From G965220075 sp965220075 (GTDB lineage: Bacteria; Chloroflexota; UBA11872), in contig OZ244806.1 of assembly GCA_965220075.1 (NCBI GenBank), forward strand, positions 1,054,001 through 1,118,000: 64,000 nucleotides of DNA, given 5' to 3'. The translations under genes and the position numbers were made by a program. Every line of letters starts with the position of its first letter. The first letter of the stretch is position 1. The notes under the pieces are model-generated. The model searched no databases. It worked only from the letters and a program-made list of their open reading frames with translations, and was not told the DNA's origin. This document shows positions 32,342 through 39,104 of the stretch, piece after piece.

Positions 32342-33823
32342 GTGCGGTCTTTCACACCCCGCGGCGCCCTGTGGCGTACCGTGGAGATCGTGCATCCGAT
32401 CATCGTCAGTCTTGCACTGCTGTTGTTCGTCAGCGCCGCCTGCGGCCCCCAACCAGGACCGCCGGCGGCCGAAACGCCTCCGCCGTCGCGCGGCGCGGCC
32501 GTCGCGTCCACCACGGACATCTCACCGAGCGTCACCGCGGCGGCGCCTCCGACCGTAGCAGCCGCGCGCCCGACGCCCCCCTCGACCGAACCGCGGTCAA
32601 CCCAGCCCGCCACAACAGCCGCGCCGCTCGCGGTATCGCCGGCAACGCCATCGCCCCCGACCCCTACGAGCGCGCCTACTCTGACCGCGATCCCGACGCC
32701 CGTGGCTACCCTGACGCCCGCCCCAACGGCCACGCCCGCCGCCGCGCCTCTGACCCGTATCGAGTTCGATCGCGTGGCCGGCGGCTTCCAGCGCCCCACG
32801 TTCGTAGGGCACGCCGGGGACGCCAGCGGGCGCCTGTTCGTGCTCGAGAAGGTGGGCCTGGTGCGAATAGTGGTTGGAAACCGCGTGGGAGGCGCGCCGT
32901 TTCTCGACATAACCGACCGCGTGGGGTCTGGCTCCAACGAGCAGGGGTTGCTCGGCCTGGCCTTCCACCCGCGGTTCGCCTCCAATGGACGGTTCTTTCT
33001 GAACTACACCGATCGCGGCGGCGACACGGTGGTCTCCGAGTTTCGTGTCTCGCCGGCCGGCGCCGACCGGGCCGATCCGGCCTCCGAGCGAGTGCTGATC
33101 GGCTTCGATCAACCCTTCCGCAACCACAACGGCGGCATGCTCGCCTTCGGACCCGACGGCCGGCTTTACATCGCAACGGGTGACGGCGGGTCCCAGGGCG
33201 ACCCCAACGGCAACGCGCAGAATCCCGCCACGCTTCTCGGCGCGATTCTGCGCATCGACGTGGATGGCGGAGAGCCGTATGCAATCCCGCCCGACAATCC
33301 CTTCGTTGGTAACGCGTCGGCGCGTCCCGAGGTCTGGGCGTACGGCCTACGCAATCCCTGGCGCATCTCGTTCGACCGCGCGACGGGCGACCTCTATATC
33401 GCCGACGTTGGGCAGAACGAGATAGAAGAAGTGCACGTTCAGCCGGCCGCGAGTCCGGGCGGCGAAAACTACGGATGGAACGTGCAGGAGGGATCCAACT
33501 GCTATCGCCCGGACAGCGGGTGTGATCGCCGCGGGTTGGTTCAGCCCGTCGCCGAGTACACCCACAGCCAGGGCTGCTCGATCACGGGCGGATACGTCTA
33601 CCGCGGCGCCGCCCATCCCGCGCTGGTCGGGCACTACGTCTTTGCGGACTACTGCAGCGGACTGGTCTGGACGCTGCGGCGCGGTGCCGGCGATACATGG
33701 AGCATGGCCCCGCAGGCGCGCGTGGACCTGCGGATCAGCTCGTTCGGCGAGGGCGAGGACGGCGAGATTTACGCCGTCGACGACGCGTCCGGCGGCCTCT
33801 ACGTGCTGCGCGCGCTCACGTAG
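32342..33823 (+). CDS. PQQ-dependent sugar dehydrogenase (soluble, lipoprotein)
   Basis: A 493-residue exported protein. A hydrophobic signal ends in the lipobox-like VSAAC, after which a 100-residue Pro/Thr/Ala-rich linker leads to a six-bladed propeller of the glucose/sorbosone dehydrogenase family. Signatures are GFQRPTFVGHAGDASGRLFVLEKVGLVRIV, EQGLLGLAFHPRFASNGRFFLNYT, FRNHNGGMLAFGPDGRLYIATGDGG and VWAYGLRNPWRISFDR (His, Arg and Ca ligands of the PQQ site). It should oxidise aldoses or related sugars on the outer face. GTG 32342 keeps Arg in the n-region; GTG 32390 would also give a lipoprotein signal. Confidence 0.87.
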   Translation: MRSFTPRGALWRTVEIVHPIIVSLALLLFVSAACGPQPGPPAAETPPPSRGAAVASTTDISPSVTAAAPPTVAAARPTPPSTEPRSTQPATTAAPLAVSPATPSPPTPTSAPTLTAIPTPVATLTPAPTATPAAAPLTRIEFDRVAGGFQRPTFVGHAGDASGRLFVLEKVGLVRIVVGNRVGGAPFLDITDRVGSGSNEQGLLGLAFHPRFASNGRFFLNYTDRGGDTVVSEFRVSPAGADRADPASERVLIGFDQPFRNHNGGMLAFGPDGRLYIATGDGGSQGDPNGNAQNPATLLGAILRIDVDGGEPYAIPPDNPFVGNASARPEVWAYGLRNPWRISFDRATGDLYIADVGQNEIEEVHVQPAASPGGENYGWNVQEGSNCYRPDSGCDRRGLVQPVAEYTHSQGCSITGGYVYRGAAHPALVGHYVFADYCSGLVWTLRRGAGDTWSMAPQARVDLRISSFGEGEDGEIYAVDDASGGLYVLRALT

Positions 33824-33866
33824 TCGTAGGCTGTTACCCGCTCGCGCCCGGCCGGGAGCTAAAGCG

Positions 33867-35132
33867 ATGCTGGCGCCTGTTCGATTTGTGCTCATAGGCT
33901 GCGGAGGCATGGGCCGGCGCCACCTGCGCGGCTACGCCGAGCTGGCGACCGTGCGGCCGGGCTCGATCGAGCTCGCCGCGGTTGTTGACGTCGATCCGGA
34001 ACGGGCGGCGTTTCTGGCGGACGAAGCGCACGAGCTGCTTGGAAAGCTGCCGGTCGCCTGCACGACACTCGATCAGGCGCGGCGCCAGGCGCCCGAGTTG
34101 CAGGCCGCCGACGTCGTCACCAGCGGCGCCACGCACCACACCGTCGCGATCGAGGCGTTTGAAGCCGGCCTGCACGTGCTGCTCGAGAAGCCGATGGGCG
34201 TCACGCTGCGGGCTTGCGGCCTGATTCGCGCCGCCGCCCTGCGCAGCGGACGCGTGCTCTCGGTGGCCGAGAACTTCCGGCGCGATCCGATGGCCCGGTT
34301 CGCCCGCGCGCTCCTCGAGGCGGGCGTGATCGGTGAGACGCGCACGGTTCTGCACACACGCTTCGGCGGCGGCGACCGGCTCTTCATCTCGCCCTGGCGC
34401 CATCTCCGCGAGCACGGCGGGCCGGTGCTCGACGCCGGAGTTCACGACGCCGACATACTCACGTACCTGCACGGTCCCGTGGACGAGGTGTTTGGGCATG
34501 CCCGACTGGTCGCCCCGCGCCGTGCCGTCGATAAGGCGCAGGCGGGCCCGGGCGGGTTCTATGAGCGTTTCCGGAGCGACTATCCGGAGGTCATGGAGGC
34601 CACCGCGCCGGACGCCATGCTCGCCATGCTCAGGTTCCGCTCGGGCATGTGGGGCCACTGGGTGCAGGATCACGCCGCTTGGGGTCCCGGCGGTCCGCCC
34701 CCGGTAGTGCTGGGCACGGACGGCCGCCTGGACATTCTTGGCTTCCGTTCCGGTGAGCCGCTCAATGCCTGGATCGGCGATAGCGAAACGCCCGCCTCGG
34801 GCGCCGAGCTGTTGCAGCGAGTGCCTGACTTCGCGCTCGACGATCTGACCGCCGCCCTCTTCGGTGGTGCGCGCCTGGCCTGCTATGACTTCGATTTTCC
34901 GGCGGCCGACCGCAAGCTGATCGCGCTGGAGCTGGCGGAGCTGGCCGCCGCAGCCCAAGGCGGTCCGCCTGTCGAGGTTGGCGCCGAGCAGGGCGAGGCC
35001 GCGGTGGCCCTGGTTCTGGCGGCCTTCGAGTCGAGTGAGATCGGCCGTCCGGTCGCTCTCGCCGAGCTGCGCGACGGGTCCGTCGGCGTCTATCAGGACC
35101 CGATCGATCGCACTTTGGGTCTGCTCCAATAA
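33867..35132 (+). CDS. Gfo/Idh/MocA-family oxidoreductase
   Basis: A 421-residue NAD(P)-dependent dehydrogenase. The Rossmann start is VRFVLIGCGGMGRRHLRGYAEL, followed by LAAVVDVDPERAAFLADEA, DVVTSGATHHTVAIEAFEAG and HVLLEKPMGVTLRACGLI, with the EKP Lys expected in catalysis. The C-terminal half has GGPVLDAGVHDADILTYLHGPVDEV, matching the family GxHxxD segment. ATG 33867 has GGGAG eight bases upstream; the open frame further up overlaps the PQQ dehydrogenase gene. It is 43 bp after that gene and 13 bp before a GNAT gene on the same strand. Substrate unknown. Confidence 0.88.
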   Translation: MLAPVRFVLIGCGGMGRRHLRGYAELATVRPGSIELAAVVDVDPERAAFLADEAHELLGKLPVACTTLDQARRQAPELQAADVVTSGATHHTVAIEAFEAGLHVLLEKPMGVTLRACGLIRAAALRSGRVLSVAENFRRDPMARFARALLEAGVIGETRTVLHTRFGGGDRLFISPWRHLREHGGPVLDAGVHDADILTYLHGPVDEVFGHARLVAPRRAVDKAQAGPGGFYERFRSDYPEVMEATAPDAMLAMLRFRSGMWGHWVQDHAAWGPGGPPPVVLGTDGRLDILGFRSGEPLNAWIGDSETPASGAELLQRVPDFALDDLTAALFGGARLACYDFDFPAADRKLIALELAELAAAAQGGPPVEVGAEQGEAAVALVLAAFESSEIGRPVALAELRDGSVGVYQDPIDRTLGLLQ

Positions 35133-35145
35133 GTCGAGACTCACG

Positions 35146-35688
35146 TTGAGCGAGCCCGGCCCGTCTGACTGGCGCATCCGTCCCGCCTGTCCCGCCGACG
35201 CCCAGGCCATCGAGACCGTCCGCGTGACTACCTGGAAGCAGGCCTTCCGGGGCGTCGTGTCGCATGCCTTCCTGGATCAGCTGCGGGTGAAGCCCCTCAA
35301 CGTGGAGCGTTGGCGCAGCGGGATCGAATCGCTGCTATGGATATGCTTCGTCGCCGAGATGGGCGGACAGGTCGTAGGTTTCGTGCGGTCCCTGTGCGCT
35401 CGGGACGATGATCTCGACGGAGAGACGGTCGGGGAGATCGGGGCTCTATACGTTCACCCTGACTACTGGCGCCGCGGCATGGGCCGCGCATTGATGGCTG
35501 AGGGCGAAGAGGCGCTGCGCAGCGCAGGCTTTGCCGCGGCCGTGCTCTGGACGCTGGCGGAGAACCAGCGTACGCGCCGCTTCTACGAGCGCCTGGGCTG
35601 GCGCACCGACGGCGCCGCGTTCACCGCGGACTGGCTGGGCGAAGTCCTGCTGGTTCGCTATCGGATCGAGTTCCACCGCCCGGATTGA
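35146..35688 (+). CDS. GNAT family N-acetyltransferase
   Basis: A 180-residue acetyltransferase. The GNAT core is clear: RIRPACPADAQAIETVRVTTW (first strand and helix), FVAEMGGQVVGFVRSL, EIGALYVHPDYWRRGMGRALMAEGEEALRSAGF with the RRGMG acetyl-CoA pyrophosphate loop, and ENQRTRRFYERLGWRTDG at the C-terminus. The likely start is TTG 35146, 13 bases after the upstream stop and at the beginning of the domain, though its ribosome binding site is weak. Acceptor unknown. Transcription would run into the palindromes at 35789-35888. Confidence 0.85.
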   Translation: MSEPGPSDWRIRPACPADAQAIETVRVTTWKQAFRGVVSHAFLDQLRVKPLNVERWRSGIESLLWICFVAEMGGQVVGFVRSLCARDDDLDGETVGEIGALYVHPDYWRRGMGRALMAEGEEALRSAGFAAAVLWTLAENQRTRRFYERLGWRTDGAAFTADWLGEVLLVRYRIEFHRPD

Positions 35689-35788
35689 CGCCGGTCCGGG
35701 CGGTCACTCAGCCCGTCGCCGCGACCGACTCGCCGGTAGTGGCCCCATTTGATTTTGACGCCGATATCCGTCATTTGTGTGTTGCTTA

Positions 35789-35888
35789 CGCCTCGCAAAC
35801 GTGTCCGTTTGCGAGGCGGCGCACGAACCGAGCGGTCCCGACACCTCCAGATGGCGACATGCCGGCATGTCGCGCACTGATATCAGTG
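35789..35888. terminator. three consecutive palindromes between convergent genes
   Basis: In the 223-bp gap between the GNAT gene and the convergent secreted-protein gene there are three perfect inverted repeats: a 13-bp stem with TGTC loop (35789-35801 with 35806-35818), a 20-base palindrome with no loop (35854-35873) and a 14-base palindrome (35875-35888). The first is a credible bidirectional terminator stem without a T-run; the other two look more like protein-binding or cruciform sites. Confidence 0.6.
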
Positions 35889-35911
35889 TTGCCCACTACC
35901 CACGAGGCGGG

Positions 35912-37369
35912 TTATGAGATGCCCGCAAAAAACACCTCCACCCAAGTGCTGACAATCAGCGATCCGTCTATCACGCTAGCCTCAACGATCTCGATGCGGA
36001 TGGGTCCAGCCGCGGTAATGCCCGTGATGGCGATCGACTTCGCAAACGTGCCCGGCCCGTCGAAGGCGCCTTCCAACGTCATCGCTCCCTCGCCGACCAC
36101 GGTTCCGGCCTGGTTGTAGATGCGGTAGCTCAGATTCTTTTCGAAAGGCATAGCACTGATGCGTCCGCGCAGCTCCACCGTGGCGCCGACCGTCGCGCCG
36201 CTCAGCGGCGCTTCCAGGACAAGCTCGGGGGTGGGTTGGCGCTGGCGCATTCCCTCGGGCAGCGGAGCGGCCTGCAGGATCACTTGCACTGCGGTGCGAG
36301 CCAGCGCCGAGCTCTCGGCCCGGTCTACGTCGACAATCTCGATGCGCCCCGGTCCACCCGCGCCCGCGATGAACTGAATTGGCGCGGCAAACGTTCCCGG
36401 TGCACCCGGCCCTCCCTCGACGGGGAGCATGCCCATGCCGATCACTCCGCCGCGGGCGTCATAGACCAGGTAGGCGAGGCCGTCGGCGGACGGGTACGTG
36501 CTCGTGGTGCCCTGAACCTCGACCCCGCTCGCAACGGTCTCGCCCGGCAGCGGTGACTCGATGACCAGCGCCTGACGCGGCACGAGCTGGTCCCCGCGCA
36601 GCGCGAACGCGCGGGTGATGTTCAGCGTCGGGCAGCACAGCCCGTCGCTGCGGCGGTGCGCGAGCATCTCCATGACGATCTCGCCGCTTGAAATGGTCAT
36701 GCTCTCCACCGGCACCCGGTCGCCCAGGTACACGCGCGCCGCCTGCACGGGTGCGCCGTCCCGGTCGAGGACGGCGATCAAATACTTGAACGTGCCGCTG
36801 CCGCCCCCGGAGGTGAAGACGACAACCGCGGCATCGGCAATCCCGTCGTCGTCAAGATCGCCGAAGGCGACCATGTCGTCCTCAATGCCCGCGTAATCCC
36901 GTTCTGTCGCACCCTCGCCATAAGCAATCGATCCCTCGCCGTCCTCGAATTGAATAGGGGTGTTCTCTTCACCGAGCAGCGGCAGGCGATATTCGGCGTT
37001 CCGCAGCTGTGCCAGCGTCAGCCGCGCCGACTCCACGCTTGCGGGCGCTGGAGCTTCCCAGGGAAAGCGCTCGGTGTTCAGCCGCTGCTGCAACCCCTCC
37101 GGGCCATTGATCCAGGTGTGCTGACCGTCGGTAAACGCGGTCCAGTTGTCGGCCTTGCGCCAGATGAGATGACCGTTGGTGGTGTTTTGCAGCGTCATTC
37201 CGGTTTCCGGATCGTGCCGCTCGTTCTCCAGACAGTCGCCGACGATGTCCGGGATGAGGTCGTGCATGGTCTTGAACCCCAATTGAAAAACGCAATCCTG
37301 GGCAAGCACAGGCTGAGAGCCGAACACGAGTCCGACAACGGCAACCAACAGCGCGAGCCTAGTCTTCAT
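35912..37369 (-). CDS. secreted protein with two Gmad2-like domains
   Basis: A 485-residue exported protein. MKTRLALLVAVVGLVFGSQPVLA is a clear signal peptide with Ala-x-Ala cleavage. Next comes a Cys-containing domain (FKTMHDLIPDIVGDCLENE, then TNGHLIWRKADNWTAFTDGQ) that I associate with Chloroflexota. The middle has a calcium-type loop DLDDDGIADAAVV as in VCBS repeats and a DGLCCPTLN segment. The last 200 residues are two Gmad2-like beta-sandwiches (near 285-375 and 395-485), domains named from spore-germination proteins but found in many secreted proteins. ATG 37369 has AAGGG seven bases upstream. Probably an extracytoplasmic binding protein; function unknown. Confidence 0.75.
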   Translation of the reverse strand: MKTRLALLVAVVGLVFGSQPVLAQDCVFQLGFKTMHDLIPDIVGDCLENERHDPETGMTLQNTTNGHLIWRKADNWTAFTDGQHTWINGPEGLQQRLNTERFPWEAPAPASVESARLTLAQLRNAEYRLPLLGEENTPIQFEDGEGSIAYGEGATERDYAGIEDDMVAFGDLDDDGIADAAVVVFTSGGGSGTFKYLIAVLDRDGAPVQAARVYLGDRVPVESMTISSGEIVMEMLAHRRSDGLCCPTLNITRAFALRGDQLVPRQALVIESPLPGETVASGVEVQGTTSTYPSADGLAYLVYDARGGVIGMGMLPVEGGPGAPGTFAAPIQFIAGAGGPGRIEIVDVDRAESSALARTAVQVILQAAPLPEGMRQRQPTPELVLEAPLSGATVGATVELRGRISAMPFEKNLSYRIYNQAGTVVGEGAMTLEGAFDGPGTFAKSIAITGITAAGPIRIEIVEASVIDGSLIVSTWVEVFFAGIS

Positions 37370-37485
37370 CGCGAAGCCCTTCCCGCTCATACACAAGCTG
37401 CCCACTTTTTCAGACGGCATGGTCTCTCAACTAAGGCCAAATCACAATCTCAGGTAGTGGGTCCTTTTGATCAGTGCCCCTTCCG

Positions 37486-37568
37486 TCACCCCAACGAAGA
37501 GCCTGCCCCTCTGTCGCCCCCGGCGGAAGCCGGGGGCCAGGGTAGGGGCGGGTTTCAAACCCGTCCCT
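37486..37568. repeat. intergenic palindromic repeat, family A
   Basis: It begins with CGTCACCCC and then holds two hairpins: a 9-bp stem closed by a GGAA tetraloop (37516-37524 with 37529-37537) and a near-perfect 12-bp stem with one G-T pair (37544-37555 with 37557-37568). The first hairpin matches the CCCCGGCGGA motif of the repeat at 31336-31382. It lies in the 277-bp gap between two minus-strand genes. Confidence 0.7.
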
Positions 37569-37646
37569 TGTATGTTCGAGAACCCTCGGACTGACCGGGG
37601 GAACACGCAGGGCCGGGACAGCCCGACTGCCCCTGAATCCGAGTGA

Positions 37647-39032
37647 TCAGGCGCCACGCCAGGGCGACTCGTGGGCCGGCAGGCCCTTGCCAACTTCGCC
37701 GCGCAGCCGCGCGATCAGGCTCTCTGCGGGCACGTCCACCGCGTCAGCCGAAATCGGAGCGCCGGCCGTGACGCCGCGCTTCAGTGTCAGGCCGTAGGCC
37801 AGCCCCAGCGGCAGCAGGCCGTCCCTTGCGAGCGCCTCGGCCCGGTCGATGAGGCCGTAGACGTTGCGCCCGCCCGACCCGTCCAGCGTGTCGCCCGCAC
37901 GCAGGTCCCGTTTGGCTACGGCGACGACCTCCGCCGTGGGCGTCTCGCGCGGCGCGCCGGTGGCCGCACCCAGCAGGGCCGCCTGGGCGATCGTCCCGGG
38001 CGTCTCCAGGCCGCACAGGTGGTAGGGGCGATAGAGCGCGCCGCGATTCTCGGCTGCGTCCACGTGCAAGCCGTAGAAGGCCATGTCCTCACGCACCAGC
38101 GGCTGATCTGACGTAACAACCGCCCACACCCCGTGCTGGATGTTGTTATCAAGCACGCTCACTCCGTCAGACGCCAGCGCGTTGGCCAGATCGACCACGC
38201 CTTCCTGCTCCAGCAGGCCGCCCTGGGTGCGCGCCGCGAACAGCCGGGGCAGATCGTCCAGCGACGCGCTCGGCTCGTGCATGCCGCGCTTGTCTGGCGG
38301 CAGGCCCGTCATGTTGGCCAGGGCGCACATCTCGATCTGCGCCTTGGTGCCGTCGCGGAACGAGTTATACATCCGTGGGTTCAGATCGCGGCGCTCCACC
38401 AGGTTCCGGCTGAATCCGTAGCGGGCGAAGGCTTCCTCCGGGACGCCTGCTCGGTCGAACGGGTAGCGGAGCGTGCCGCGCCCCAGCGCCACCACTCGCA
38501 GACCGAGCGTGACGGCCCAGTCGTGAAGCTCCATCGTGCAGCCGGGCTGATCGCCCGCGGTGAGGGAGTAGACGACACCCTGGCGCCGCGCCTCGCGCGC
38601 CAGCGCCCAGCCGCAAGTGACGTCGGACTCGACAGTGACCATCACGACGTGAGACCCATTGCGGATCGCGCGCAGGGCGTTGCGCGCCCCGTTCTCCGGC
38701 GACCCGGTCGCCTCGACCAGCACGTCTATTGGAATGCGCTCCAGCGACTCGGCGTCCGGCGTCAGCACCGCCTGGCCGGCCTCCGCCAAACGCGCCGCGG
38801 CCGCGGGTGAGTCGGCGCGGCGCCACTGCTCGTGCTTCCATCCCGCGGCTTGCAGCGCCGCGGCGCCGTGCGCGGCGTTTGGGTCGGCCACCGCCACCAG
38901 CCGCAAGGCCTCGATCTGGGAGAGCTGCGCCGCCACGCTGGTCCCGAAGCGGCCCGCCCCCACCAGCGCCACCCGTACGGGTGCGCCCGCGGCCGCACGC
39001 TCTTCCAGCTTTCGCCGAAGCAGGCCGTGCAT
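37647..39032 (-). CDS. COG4091-like NAD(P)-dependent oxidoreductase with SAF domain
   Basis: A 461-residue protein of the predicted homoserine dehydrogenase-like group. Residues 18-160 form a Rossmann domain: PVRVALVGAGRFGTSVAAQL, RLVAVADPNAAHGAAAL, IDVLVEATGSPENGARNAL. The segment VVMVTVESDVTCGWALAREARRQG and the following catalytic region (PGCTMELHDWAVTLGLRV, YNSFRDGTKAQIEMCALANMTGL) are characteristic of this group. The C-terminal 90 residues are SAF-like (AVAKRDLRAGDTLDGSGGRNVYGLI), a fold seen in sugar-acid dehydratases and aldehyde-handling enzymes. True homoserine dehydrogenase activity is unlikely; relatives are linked to carbohydrate-acid catabolism. Divergent from uvrA across 72 bp. 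Confidence 0.82.
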   Translation of the reverse strand: MHGLLRRKLEERAAAGAPVRVALVGAGRFGTSVAAQLSQIEALRLVAVADPNAAHGAAALQAAGWKHEQWRRADSPAAAARLAEAGQAVLTPDAESLERIPIDVLVEATGSPENGARNALRAIRNGSHVVMVTVESDVTCGWALAREARRQGVVYSLTAGDQPGCTMELHDWAVTLGLRVVALGRGTLRYPFDRAGVPEEAFARYGFSRNLVERRDLNPRMYNSFRDGTKAQIEMCALANMTGLPPDKRGMHEPSASLDDLPRLFAARTQGGLLEQEGVVDLANALASDGVSVLDNNIQHGVWAVVTSDQPLVREDMAFYGLHVDAAENRGALYRPYHLCGLETPGTIAQAALLGAATGAPRETPTAEVVAVAKRDLRAGDTLDGSGGRNVYGLIDRAEALARDGLLPLGLAYGLTLKRGVTAGAPISADAVDVPAESLIARLRGEVGKGLPAHESPWRGA

Positions 39033-39104
39033 TGTTCGCTCCCTATCGACGCCGTCGTTACGGCGAACGGCAAGCGGAGTCCGGATCGCTTAAGCTGGCA
39101 CGCG

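Noticed and set aside
39033..39104. SOS (LexA) box upstream of uvrA
   Set aside because: The 72-bp gap has an inverted GTTCGC/GCGAAC pair but its 23-base spacing does not fit a LexA operator.
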